A stretch of 64,000 nt of DNA from Bradyrhizobium sp. KBS0727 (GTDB lineage Bacteria > Pseudomonadota > Alphaproteobacteria > Rhizobiales > Xanthobacteraceae), in the NCBI RefSeq assembly GCF_005937885.2, contig NZ_CP042176.1, forward strand, positions 1,545,501 through 1,609,500. Reading direction: 5' to 3'. The notes below the pieces were generated by a model. The model searched no databases and was not told where the DNA came from. It was given only the letters and a program-made list of their open reading frames with translations. Position numbers and translations under genes: made by a program. Positions 47,052 through 55,857 of this stretch are shown piece after piece (position 1 is the first letter of the stretch; the number at the start of each line of letters is the position of its first letter).

Positions 47052-49310
47052 CTACGCAGATTTGGGTTGAATTGTATTCTCGTGCACCGGGGCTGTTGCC
47101 GCTGCTACCGGTTTGCCTTGCAAGATCGCCAACACCTTGTCGCGAGGCCCATCCGCCACCAGCCGGCCGTTATCAAACAGCAGCAATCGGTCGACCATAT
47201 TCAGGAGTGAAAGGCGATGCGTCGAAATAATGATCGTCATCCGTTCGCCGCGAATGGCTTTCAGCCGCTCCAGGAATTCGGCCTCGCTTCGGATATCAAA
47301 ATGCGCCGTTGGCTCATCCAGGAAAAGAACCCGGGGTTTCCTGATCAAGACGCGGGCAAGTCCGATCGCCTGCTTCTGGCCGCCCGACAGGCTACGCCCG
47401 CCCTCGGAAATGGGCATATCATACCCCATCGGATGACCCGCGATGAAGCTCTCCACGCCAGAAAGCCTAGCGGCCAGCAGGATCTCTTCATCTGTCGCCT
47501 CCGGCTTGCCCAAGGCGATATTGTCGCGCAACTTTCCAAAGAAGAGGTCGGTATCCTGCATCGCGAAGCCGATGCCAGTACGCAAATCGGAAGGGTCATA
47601 TTGTCTGGAATCGACCCCATCGACCAGAATGCGACCCTCCTTGGCATCGTAAAAGCCGAGAAGCAGCCGCCCAACGGTGGTCTTGCCGGATCCGACCCGA
47701 CCGATGATACCTACCTTTTCACCACCCTCGATCTTGAACGAGACCTTCTCGAGTGCGTTGCCCGGGGCATTCGGATAGGCGAAGGTTACGTTTTCGAATG
47801 CGATCCGACCTTCTTCGATCTTCCTGGCTACGTAAGCTCGCTGCGGTGACCGCTCGCGCTCCAGCGACATGATCCGATCAATCGACTTGAGTGACGTCAG
47901 GGTCTGGGTTCCTCGCGTGATTACCGAGGCAATTCCGGCTATAGGGGCAAGGACACGTCCGGCCAGCATGTTTGCGGCGACCAGCGCTCCGACCGTAAGT
48001 TTGCCGTCGAGGATCAGAAAGACACCAATTACCAGCAGGGAAAGGCTGGTAATCTGCTGGGCAACGTTAGCGCTGGTCAGTGATAGCGAGGACCAGAAAT
48101 GAACGTCTTCTCCAGAGCGCGCGGTCGCGGCGACAGAACGCTCCCAGGCTGTCTGCATGCGGGATTCGGCACCCGTTGCGCGAACGGTCTCAAGACCTGA
48201 CAGCGTTTCCACCAGCACGCCATGGCGTGCGGCCGATTCAGCTTGCAGTCGCTTCATCGCACGATCGAGCGGCCGTTGAAGGACAAAGCCGATCAAGATC
48301 ATGACTGGAAACATCAGAAGCGGAATCCATGCCAACGGCCCGGCGATAATGAAAAGAACTCCAATGAATAGGAAGGCAAAGATCAGATCGGTTGCGGAAA
48401 CCACGCTACCGGAAGTGAAGAACTCGCGCGCCGAATCAAAGTCTCGGAGCTGGTTGGCGATGATGCCAACCGAACTCGGTCGCTGCGCCATCTTCACGGC
48501 CATCACATGCTCGAAAATGTTGGCAGCGAGAACGACGTCCACCGTCTTTCCGGTGACATCGATCATTCGGCTTCTGACCATCCGGAACAAAAAGTCGAAC
48601 GCGATGGCCAGACCCATTCCGATCGACAGCGCAATGAGCGAGGGGATGGCGCCGTTCGGCACCACCCGATCATAGACGCTCATCGTGAAGAGCGGAGTGG
48701 CTAATGCGAGAATGTTGGTCAGCAGGGCGGCGAGAGCGATATATCCATAACTGCGCCAGTGCACCTTAACAACTGACCAGAACCAGTGACTTCGTGGCAA
48801 GTCGCCCGCTGCAACAGCCCGTGCGTCAGTTTCCGCCGCAGCCCTGACAAGGAATGCATAGCCGGTATAATCAGTGCCAATCGTTTTGATACCGAGCAGC
48901 CGCGGCGAGTTTGATCTCTCCAGGGGATCCAAAACTTTTACGCTTTGGTTTGCCTGGTCTACGCCGAGGAGAATGAGTGCCGTCCCGTTTTTCATGATCA
49001 GGACAGCCGGCAGCACTAGCGCGGGAATATCAAGAATATCCCGCTTGATAGCTTCGGTTTCGAGCCCTGCGCGTCTGGCTGCACGGTCGTAAAGGGCAAC
49101 CGACAGTCTCCCATCCAGGATTGGGAGCCCTCCCAGCAAAGCCTCGCGGCTTACGGCACGGCCATGATAGGCGGCGAGATAGGTTAGCGACGCCGCGAGA
49201 GTATCGTCTCCTCCGGGGTCAACCCGAGCAGGCCCATCGATTTTCGATTTTGGCTCGTTGTTGGCTACGCTGCCGGGCTCAGAAGCCACTTTAGGGGTTC
49301 GAAATAACAA
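47052..49310 (-). CDS. Type I secretion ABC exporter with C39-like domain (LapB/HlyB type)
   Basis: 752 aa. Residues about 30-150 form a C39-like domain in which the catalytic Cys is missing (GGDDTLAASLTYLAAYHGR), so it should bind substrate rather than cleave a leader, as in LapB and HlyB. A six-helix exporter domain (about 185-465) follows, then an ATPase with Walker A (GRVGSGKTTVGRLL, about 537-550), signature (EGGRSLSGGQKQAIGLARVL) and Walker B (PRVLFLDEPTAHFD). It is the inner-membrane engine for export of the giant proteins. The HlyD gene lies 25 bp downstream. Confidence 0.95.
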   Translation of the reverse strand: MLFRTPKVASEPGSVANNEPKSKIDGPARVDPGGDDTLAASLTYLAAYHGRAVSREALLGGLPILDGRLSVALYDRAARRAGLETEAIKRDILDIPALVLPAVLIMKNGTALILLGVDQANQSVKVLDPLERSNSPRLLGIKTIGTDYTGYAFLVRAAAETDARAVAAGDLPRSHWFWSVVKVHWRSYGYIALAALLTNILALATPLFTMSVYDRVVPNGAIPSLIALSIGMGLAIAFDFLFRMVRSRMIDVTGKTVDVVLAANIFEHVMAVKMAQRPSSVGIIANQLRDFDSAREFFTSGSVVSATDLIFAFLFIGVLFIIAGPLAWIPLLMFPVMILIGFVLQRPLDRAMKRLQAESAARHGVLVETLSGLETVRATGAESRMQTAWERSVAATARSGEDVHFWSSLSLTSANVAQQITSLSLLVIGVFLILDGKLTVGALVAANMLAGRVLAPIAGIASVITRGTQTLTSLKSIDRIMSLERERSPQRAYVARKIEEGRIAFENVTFAYPNAPGNALEKVSFKIEGGEKVGIIGRVGSGKTTVGRLLLGFYDAKEGRILVDGVDSRQYDPSDLRTGIGFAMQDTDLFFGKLRDNIALGKPEATDEEILLAARLSGVESFIAGHPMGYDMPISEGGRSLSGGQKQAIGLARVLIRKPRVLFLDEPTAHFDIRSEAEFLERLKAIRGERMTIIISTHRLSLLNMVDRLLLFDNGRLVADGPRDKVLAILQGKPVAAATAPVHENTIQPKSA

Positions 49311-49428
49311 CGTGGAAGCCTTTGGTCTGTAATAAGTTGCACGAAAAATAAGACACGCTTACCCGCCTTGAATACCACAAATTGCTAACGGAATCATTTG
49401 GTTAATTGGAGTTTCTGGTCTGAGAGTT

Positions 49429-49464
49429 AAAAAAGGAAAAGGCCCCGATTAAGGGGCCTTTTCC
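49429..49464 (-). terminator. Rho-independent terminator after the tolC-like gene
   Basis: GGAAAAGGCCCC (49435-49446) and GGGGCCTTTTCC (49453-49464) form a perfect 12-bp stem with a 6-base loop. On the - strand it is followed by six T (49429-49434). It lies 45 bp after the stop of the tolC-like gene and before the ABC gene at 49310. Confidence 0.9.
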
Positions 49465-49508
49465 GCATTTTTGGCATCAAGATTACGTCAAGATATCGAA
49501 CGAAGACT

Positions 49509-51251
49509 CTATTTCTGAACCGTGGCGAATGCCGACAGCAGCCAGTGAGGCTTTTTCTGATCCGTTGCAGCGAAGGACGAAGCCTCTGCCCCATCGGCGG
49601 GCCCGTAAATAACGGTCGGCGTATCGACGTTGCGGCCCTTTTGCTGTGCGATCCAAGCCGAAGCGCCGGGCGCGTTACCAGCCACAGTGGAACTTGGCCA
49701 ACGATCTGCGAAGCCATCCGTAGCCTGGGCCACGCTCTTCTGCGGCGTCGCGCTCCCTAGGGATTGAACCGAGGCGTAGGCTGCCGAGGGGCCAGTGCCG
49801 GCCACAGCATTCGAGACGCGCAGCGGCTCAGAACCGGTCTGCGGTGCGTTGATACGAACCGTCGGAAGCGAATATGCTGGCAGACCGAACGACAGGGTGT
49901 CGACCGGCGCTGCATCGACCGGAGGCGGAGCTTTAAGATATTCAGCTAGCGAGCCCATGGCAGCAAGCAGTTGATAGTCTGCGAAGACCACGACGCCGCG
50001 TGCCGAAGTCAGCGACACCGCTGCGTTGAAATATTGATTCTCTGCGTTCAAAAGATCGATCAGGGAGCGCTGGCCTAGTTCATATTCCTTTTGGAAGGCC
50101 GCGATGGTCTTCTTGTCGGCCTGAAGCTGACGAGTCAGCGCTGCGATGCGGGTAGCGGTGACGGTACGAGCAGCCCAAGCCTTGTCGATTGACTCAAGGG
50201 CGTCGCGCTGCAGGCGAGCGTGCCGCATCGTTGCTTCTGTAAAGCGCTCGGCCTTTTCCGACCTGTTCCAGACATCCTGCCCGCCGCGGAAGATATCCCA
50301 CGACATCACGACCTTGCCTGAGTAATCCTCATGAGTAACGTTCGGCAAACCAGGTGAGGTGACATACGGAAACGCGTTCTCGTAATGTGTCGCCCGACCT
50401 TCCAGGTAGAGTTTGGGAACGAATGCGCCGTCAGTCACCCGGAATGCATGTTTCGCGGCATCGGCGTCGGCCTGAGCCGCCTGGATCGTCGGGTTGAACC
50501 TTACGGCGACCGCCAAGGCTTCGTCCCGGCTACCCGGCATACCACCAAGAGGCGCCGGGAAACGAACGTTGTAAGCTTCAAAACCGACAACCTTGCGGTA
50601 TTTTGCCCTTGAATCATCCAAGGTTTTACGGAACTCGGCGAGCTGGGCCTTGGCGTTTTCAACGCGTTCCCTGGATTGTTCCAGATCGCCTTCGCCGGCC
50701 CGACCACCGGAAAAACGAGAATTCACATTGCTAAAAATCTTCTCATGGTTGGCGACGTTTTGTTCCGCAAGACCAACCAGCCGCATGTAGCGCGCAACAT
50801 CGACATAAGCTTCGGCGGCATCGAGCGCCAGCAGTTCGGTTCTCTCCTTCACGCGAGACGCCGCGGCGTTGACTCGCGCGGTCTGGCGCCAAATATCGTG
50901 AATCGAAGCAAACCCGTCGAAAAGGATCTGTCGGACGACGAGCGACTCCTGGTTGCCAGTACGCCAAGGACCGGAACCCACCGTCGGCACCTGTATATTA
51001 TTGCCGACGACGCCTGGACTTTGATCAAATTTTTCAGGCCCCACACTGGCATCGATGCGAACCTGAGGTAACAACGTGCTTTGGGTCTGTCGAAGTTCGC
51101 TTTCTGTGGCGCGTCGATTTGCCGAAGCCTCGCCGACACCAGGATTGGTCAGCATCGTCTGGCGCAGTGCATCGTTAATCGAAAATACCTCGGCTGCCGC
51201 AGGACTCACGGCCAGACAGAGGCCTGCGATCGCAAAATATGCCGGTTTCAT
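49509..51251 (-). CDS. TolC-family outer-membrane channel with long C-terminal extension
   Basis: 580 aa with signal peptide YFAIAGLCLAVSPAAAEV. Residues about 22-435 are a TolC/OEP fold: two repeats with long helices (RRATESELRQTQSTLLPQVR; AVAVRFNPTIQAAQADADAA; KKTIAAFQKEYELGQRSLID). After AMGSLAEYLKAPPPV (about residue 440) there is an extra stretch of about 130 residues, Ala/Ser/Pro-rich with no domain I recognise. Usual TolC-type proteins of this kind are 420-490 aa. It is the probable outer-membrane channel of the type I system. A strong terminator separates it from the ABC gene downstream. Confidence 0.93.
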   Translation of the reverse strand: MKPAYFAIAGLCLAVSPAAAEVFSINDALRQTMLTNPGVGEASANRRATESELRQTQSTLLPQVRIDASVGPEKFDQSPGVVGNNIQVPTVGSGPWRTGNQESLVVRQILFDGFASIHDIWRQTARVNAAASRVKERTELLALDAAEAYVDVARYMRLVGLAEQNVANHEKIFSNVNSRFSGGRAGEGDLEQSRERVENAKAQLAEFRKTLDDSRAKYRKVVGFEAYNVRFPAPLGGMPGSRDEALAVAVRFNPTIQAAQADADAAKHAFRVTDGAFVPKLYLEGRATHYENAFPYVTSPGLPNVTHEDYSGKVVMSWDIFRGGQDVWNRSEKAERFTEATMRHARLQRDALESIDKAWAARTVTATRIAALTRQLQADKKTIAAFQKEYELGQRSLIDLLNAENQYFNAAVSLTSARGVVVFADYQLLAAMGSLAEYLKAPPPVDAAPVDTLSFGLPAYSLPTVRINAPQTGSEPLRVSNAVAGTGPSAAYASVQSLGSATPQKSVAQATDGFADRWPSSTVAGNAPGASAWIAQQKGRNVDTPTVIYGPADGAEASSFAATDQKKPHWLLSAFATVQK

Positions 51252-52074
51252 ATCCCTAGCCCCGCTAAAATCTACTACCTAGAATGTCTGTCAAAGCCTA
51301 ACAAACCGAACATCGTTCACCTATGACATTTCGGCCACACGTCGGAACCAACTTGCGCCAGCCGCAGGTCGCTATCGCGCGGCATGCATATTGAAAAATA
51401 GTCTTTATTTATCAATTTGTTACGAGAATTTAAATGTGTTGCGAAATAGTTCCACATGGCAGGACTCGATAACCTCGAGCTTGAATCTCGGTTAACACCC
51501 TAGCAGCCGCCGATCGGCTCTCGGCCGGAGCAATCCAGATTGCAGTCTGAGTCGCGGCACAACCAAATCTTGGTTTTGTCGCTGTGGCGCAAAAGCATGC
51601 GCCGACGCATTCGCGAGCCGCACCGCTTGGGCGAGTGAAGGAATTAGCAACACCTAAAATTTCGTTTTCGGCTTTTGCCGTCGTTTTCACTCGACCGTCC
51701 TCGGGGACCGCAACTTCGACCTGTGCGTGTGATCACAAGGCGGTAGCAAAAATGCTGAACATTACGGACCGAGAAGATAAACATCCGCATCCCGTTAGCT
51801 CCTGCCCAGTTGATGACGCCTTCGGCGTGCGTCGAAATCAGCGCCAATGGAAGCGCACATATGTGGGCGACGCTTGCTGTCAGGTCAGATCATACCCGTG
51901 ACCGCCAAGTGTAAGAACACGAACCGCAAGGTCCAGTGTTGGGTGTGGGCATATCAGTTTTGAAAAATACCAGATCAATAATTCGATTGTTGGGATGATA
52001 GGTCATGCACCGACCTTATCTCTCGCTCAACGACGCGCCGACACCGCGCCCTGAGGCTGGACCCGCAAGCGGCT
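51252..52074. other. Large gap without a supported gene
   Basis: About 820 bp between the tolC-like gene and the gene ending at 52075. The part near 51390-51440 is AT-rich. TTGACA occurs on the - strand (51289-51294), 38 bp before the tolC-like ATG, and could be a -35 box, but the matching -10 (ATTTTA) would leave a very short leader. Small frames at 51430-51690 (-) and 51584-51901 (+) have no support. Confidence 0.4.
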
Positions 52075-52782
52075 TTACCTTTCGACCAGTGCGAAAGGAC
52101 CCAGATCGAATGAGCCGAGCCGGGAAACCTCCTGGTCTGAATAGGGCGATGGCTGCATCACGACAAAGGTCGCATTCGGATGCATCTTCCAGATCCAAAT
52201 TTCATCCGCACGTATCTGAACAAGGCCGTATCGCGACTTGTATTGGCCGGGTTCAGTCGTCATCCCGACATCGCTCCAACTGAGTTTCAGAACGTCTCCA
52301 TTGCTTTGTAGCGGTAAGAGCTGTTGCCCTGACACCAGTTTGCTTTCGAATTCCCTGGGCCTGCTTGCACTGGCCAGCGCGTTCTGTACTGGTGGCTCTG
52401 GCTGGGGTGGTTTGGTTGAGGCCTGCTCAATCGTGGTCGCTGCCTCAGACTGGATGGTCGTCGCTTCGGGAGGCTTTTCCCTTGTTGGCGACGTTTCGGT
52501 TTCCGGCACGGGCAGGGCCGCGCGGTCGGGCTGCTTTTCACCCGCGGTCGTCGACTGAAACGGGTCGATCTTATGTTCTTCGATCGGTGGAGTGTCCCTC
52601 GCAGACGTCAACGTTCTGACATCGAACTGCCGCTCCGATCCCATGTGCGGCGCCTTCGGCTGTGTCGCTTGTTCGTCCGGCTTGCTAGCGGCTTGTGCTT
52701 CCGTTGCTCGCGGCCCAGCAAGTTGCTTGGCGGAGTCCAGGAGATCCCAAGCAAAATGAGCGATCGAATCTTCGGTATCCAT
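52075..52782 (-). CDS. Hypothetical protein with long Pro/Glu/Thr-rich linker
   Basis: 235 aa, ATG 52782 with AAGGT upstream. Residues 1-150 are hydrophilic and rich in Pro, Glu, Thr and Ala, so probably disordered. The C-terminal 80 residues look folded (ALKLSW-like KLSWSDVGMTTEPGQYKSRY, VQIRADEIWIWKMHPNATFV, RLGSFDLGPFALVER). No signal peptide or membrane segment. The family is unknown to me. Its role next to the secretion locus is open. Confidence 0.6.
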   Translation of the reverse strand: MDTEDSIAHFAWDLLDSAKQLAGPRATEAQAASKPDEQATQPKAPHMGSERQFDVRTLTSARDTPPIEEHKIDPFQSTTAGEKQPDRAALPVPETETSPTREKPPEATTIQSEAATTIEQASTKPPQPEPPVQNALASASRPREFESKLVSGQQLLPLQSNGDVLKLSWSDVGMTTEPGQYKSRYGLVQIRADEIWIWKMHPNATFVVMQPSPYSDQEVSRLGSFDLGPFALVER

Positions 52783-52797
52783 TTACCTTGCTCTGCT

Positions 52798-53061
52798 TTA
52801 ACGCCGATCAGGTGTTTCGAAGCCAAACGGTGATGTCCGTGCCGCTTTTTCGAGAGGGACCATCGTCTCTTGCCGAGGGCTCGTCAAATCGGCGGAAGGC
52901 CTTTCCGCAAAAGGTCCAGCATTGTTTCCCGCAAGAAACGACGTTTGGCTGACCATTGGGGCCCGCCGTTCTGAGAGGCCCAGTCCGGCCTGCAGACGCA
53001 CGACGTTTCGCGCTTGGGGGCGGGCCCTACCAGCCGCATCCAGCATCCGCTCCGCGTCCAT
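52798..53061 (-). CDS. Possible small hypothetical protein
   Basis: 87 aa frame 15 bp upstream of the gene at 52782 in the same direction, with a weak ribosome site. The sequence (MLDAAGRARPQARNVVRLQA) is basic and of low complexity. Without a comparison I cannot tell whether it is translated. Confidence 0.3.
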   Translation of the reverse strand: MDAERMLDAAGRARPQARNVVRLQAGLGLSERRAPMVSQTSFLAGNNAGPFAERPSADLTSPRQETMVPLEKAARTSPFGFETPDRR

Positions 53062-53171
53062 TACTCAGAACGCCGAACTATAATTCTCCGTGGAGGCAGT
53101 GGAAGGTCACGAGGAACGAAAGCTCTGACGCTCCGTTGATGGAACCAGACAATTATCAAGGGAGAATTTGC

Positions 53172-53222
53172 ATGAAAAGAGTTGCTGTCGTCCTAGCTGC
53201 GGCAACCTCGGGCTTGTCGGTT
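53172..53222 (+). pseudogene. Truncated signal-peptide-like start, probable gene remnant
   Basis: AAGGGAGAATTTGC precedes an ATG at 53172. The frame reads MKRVAVVLAAATSGLSV and stops at 53225, which looks like the first part of a lipoprotein or secreted protein cut by a stop. The downstream frames do not restore a clear mature protein. Probably the remains of a small secreted-protein gene. Confidence 0.35.
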
Positions 53223-53307
53223 TAGCGTTCAGGAAGAACAGGGGGGGAGCCCTCCCATCCGAGTTAGCGTATATCGTGCTCGTTACGGCACATTCAAAGT
53301 TCGCGAC

Positions 53308-53508
53308 ATGTGCTTTGCACTAATTGTCTTATTCTTTTTGCCGATCGCGCTCTGTAGCTGCGCGGTGCCGGCCGCTCATATCAGTTTCGACCCGCCTCCA
53401 AAGCCTCAAGTGTTCGCCTGGGGAGGGGGCGGGTCACGATCCCAACCGGCCGCGCGCAAAGTGAAACGCGTCAGGGTTGCAGCCGAGAACGGACCTGAAG
53501 CCCCTTGA
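53308..53508 (+). CDS. Possible small lipoprotein
   Basis: 66 aa from ATG 53308. The N-terminus ALIVLFFLPIALCSCAVPAA is a plausible signal with a lipobox-like LCSC, followed by a Pro/Gly-rich and basic tail. The ribosome site is weak. It may be related to the signal-peptide remnant 90 bp upstream. Confidence 0.45.
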   Translation: MCFALIVLFFLPIALCSCAVPAAHISFDPPPKPQVFAWGGGGSRSQPAARKVKRVRVAAENGPEAP

Positions 53509-53559
53509 CGCGGCTGGGCTTCACGCCAGAATGAACGCTGCACAAAGCCGGGAGCGTTC

Positions 53560-53751
53560 ATGAAATTTTATATAACTGCGCTCGATACATCTGGGACGGT
53601 CACGTTGCATCGTGACTCCGTGCCTGCCGCAATAAAGAAAGCTTCCGAGCTGATTTCCGACGGATGCCTGAACGTGGAGATCGTCATGCCGGACGGGGCA
53701 ACCTATCGACGCGGCGAATTTGAGCAGTTGAAAGAGCGCATCGGGGCCTGA
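53560..53751 (+). CDS. Small conserved-looking protein, unknown function
   Basis: 63 aa with GCCGGGAGCG before the ATG. The sequence (KFYITALDTSGTVTLHRDSV; ASELISDGCLNVEIVMPDGA; YRRGEFEQLKERIGA) looks like a compact alpha/beta protein with normal codon use for this genome. No function known to me. Confidence 0.65.
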   Translation: MKFYITALDTSGTVTLHRDSVPAAIKKASELISDGCLNVEIVMPDGATYRRGEFEQLKERIGA

Positions 53752-53897
53752 TCGAACGAGGCGCCGAATTGAGGCGGTCTTGGAGGGCTTTCGGGATTCC
53801 GTCTCGGCTGTCCTCGATGCGGGCTCTGCGACCAATTGCCGTCGGCTGGGCTAGCCGGAAATGTCCCTGCTGCAGCGGCCGACGCGCAAGCTCGATA

Positions 53898-54257
53898 TCA
53901 AACACTTTTTCTCTGGCCGGCGCCCGCCCTGCGGCGCCATCTCGCCGTGCCATGAAGCCATGCACCGACGAGAATCGACGGCGCTACGGCGGCGGTCATG
54001 AAGTAGGGCGATATCGGCTTCGGCGTGATCCACTCGATCGCCATCACCGATACCAGCCACAGCGTTGCCAGCGTGATCGCCAGATCCGGCCCCGGCAACT
54101 TCAAATGATAGAATACGGCACCGACGATCATCGCCGGCGCCAGCACAGCCCCGACCATGTAGACGTTCAGTTCCTTCGGCGTCAGCACGTCGATCAGCAT
54201 CGCCGCCAACAGCCAAAGCGCGCCTGACATGACGGCCGTGTCCATCGGGTGTCTCAT
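53898..54257 (-). CDS. Small integral membrane protein
   Basis: 119 aa with about four hydrophobic segments (VMSGALWLLAAMLIDVL; YMVGAVLAPAMIVGAVFYHL; LAITLATLWLVSVMAIEWI; FMTAAVAPSILVGAWLHG). The first and third helices and the second and fourth resemble each other, suggesting an internal duplication. The end is basic. It may start at 54257 or at an ATG 12 bases later. Function unknown. Confidence 0.68.
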   Translation of the reverse strand: MRHPMDTAVMSGALWLLAAMLIDVLTPKELNVYMVGAVLAPAMIVGAVFYHLKLPGPDLAITLATLWLVSVMAIEWITPKPISPYFMTAAVAPSILVGAWLHGTARWRRRAGAGQRKSV

Positions 54258-54410
54258 GGCTCCCCCACCTTCCCGTCGGGTGGTATCGAAGTGGGAACCA
54301 CGGCGTGCGTCAATAGCCGTTCAGAGCAAAAATGCCCTTCGCGAATCATCCGCGGCCGCACTTACGCCGCGCACCGTCGCCGGCTATCGCGGCGCAAACC
54401 GCTGGAAAGG

Positions 54411-55835
54411 CTATGCGAGCAGCGCCATCAACGGACGAACATGAAACTCACCGTCGGCCGTAATGGCGCCCTCGACCGCCATTGCCTTTTCGGGGCCGAT
54501 GGCGTCGGCCAACAGCGCCCTTGCCTTCGCCGTGACCCGTTCGTCCGGCACGGGCCTGCTCCAGCTTCCCATCGGGGCATCGCAACGCCGCCGGATGATC
54601 TGGCCATCGTTCAATTCAACGGTGATCTCGACATGCATCTGGTCGAAGCGGCCGGAGATCGCGGGATCGCTGATCAGGACAGTGCGATCCAATAGTGCGA
54701 CGACATCGTCGCCAAATCGCCGTTCGTCCTTGAAACTCGCGGGCTCGACCTTGCCGTCCAGCAGGGCGATATCAGCCGTATATTGCCATGAGAATTTTCC
54801 GTCGAGGCCCGAATAGGGGCGCGGCCGGTCGATGTAAGGCATCGCCGGCGTTCGCAGTTCGACGCGAGAAATCCGCTTCAACGCATCGGCGCCGATGGCC
54901 TCGCGCGCTTCGAGCGCGGCGGTGATGGCGAAATGCGTCGCGAATTGCGACGGGAAAAGCTTCCAGGCCGGACCGGGATTCAACGCGCGGCCGCTGCCGA
55001 CCGGCGCCAGCAGATGCGCGCGATCGAACGTCGCGCCGAACAGCGAAGCGCCCCAGCCGCGCGGGCTCCCGAGCGCATCTTCGTCGGCACTGAAGCCTGC
55101 CGCCGCCAGCATCGCGGCCTGAACGCCGTTCGCGGCGGCGTCGCCACAGTGAAGCGCCTTCGTCATCGAGCCGACATTGGCGAGCAGTCCGCCGGAGCGT
55201 GAACTGGCGATGGCGACCGCCGCGGCCGACCGCTCGCCTGCGAGGCCAAGCATATCAGCGCATGCGAGGGCGGCCGCCAGCGCGCCGACGGCGCCCGGCG
55301 GATGGATCGAGAGCTTGGCCGGTTCGATTTGACCTGAAGCGAGGCGCAGCCGCCCCTGGGCCTCGACGCCCTTGGCGATGGCCCGCAACACGACGTGTCC
55401 TTGCGGGCCGGCGCCGTCCCGCTCGCGCAGTTCGGCCAGCGCGAGCAGCGCCGGAAGCAGCGTCGAAAGCGCGTGGTTCGGCGGATTCCACATCGGTTCG
55501 AAATCCAGCACATGCATCGCCATGCCATTGACGCGCGCGGCTTGCACGACGCTGGTCGTAAGCCCATGGCCGATCACGGTCGCCGGGCCGTCAGGACATT
55601 CGGCTCGCGTCTGCTCAGCCATCAAGCTGGGCCCGCGTTCGCCGGCGCCCGCCGCCGCGACGGCAAGTCCGTCCAGCAACAGCAGCCGGCAGCGATCCAG
55701 CAACGCTGGATGATCCGGCTGCCACGCCGCCAGCAAGTCGGTGAAAGCGCGGGTCAGCGAGACCGCTGGTGCAGCGGCGGTCACCTGATCGGCTAACGCG
55801 GGAGTTCCATGGTCGAGGTCCAATTTTGGCATCAT
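54411..55835 (-). CDS. MmgE/PrpD-family protein (first copy)
   Basis: About 474 aa from the ATG pair at 55835/55832; the frame is open further upstream but that part crosses the divergent promoter. It belongs to the MmgE/PrpD family, which includes 2-methylcitrate dehydratase, cis-aconitate decarboxylase and iminodisuccinate epimerase. Visible: LLLLDGLAVAAAGAGERGPS, NGMAMHVLDFEPMWNPPNHA (where others have LDFDDTH), and KLFPSQFATHFAITAAL. The substitution in the LDFDD motif suggests a different substrate or reaction from the copy at 60692. It is transcribed divergently from the GntR gene. Confidence 0.9.
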   Translation of the reverse strand: MMPKLDLDHGTPALADQVTAAAPAVSLTRAFTDLLAAWQPDHPALLDRCRLLLLDGLAVAAAGAGERGPSLMAEQTRAECPDGPATVIGHGLTTSVVQAARVNGMAMHVLDFEPMWNPPNHALSTLLPALLALAELRERDGAGPQGHVVLRAIAKGVEAQGRLRLASGQIEPAKLSIHPPGAVGALAAALACADMLGLAGERSAAAVAIASSRSGGLLANVGSMTKALHCGDAAANGVQAAMLAAAGFSADEDALGSPRGWGASLFGATFDRAHLLAPVGSGRALNPGPAWKLFPSQFATHFAITAALEAREAIGADALKRISRVELRTPAMPYIDRPRPYSGLDGKFSWQYTADIALLDGKVEPASFKDERRFGDDVVALLDRTVLISDPAISGRFDQMHVEITVELNDGQIIRRRCDAPMGSWSRPVPDERVTAKARALLADAIGPEKAMAVEGAITADGEFHVRPLMALLA

Positions 55836-55857
55836 TTTCCAACTTTTCGCTTTGCAT

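Noticed and set aside
51266..51294. TTGACA-17-ATTTTA before the tolC-like gene as a promoter
   Set aside because: The -35 box is perfect, but the -10 is poor and the transcript would start only about eight bases before the ATG.
51430..51901. Overlapping small frames on both strands after the tolC-like gene
   Set aside because: No start site or domain; amino acid composition is unlike the other genes of the window.
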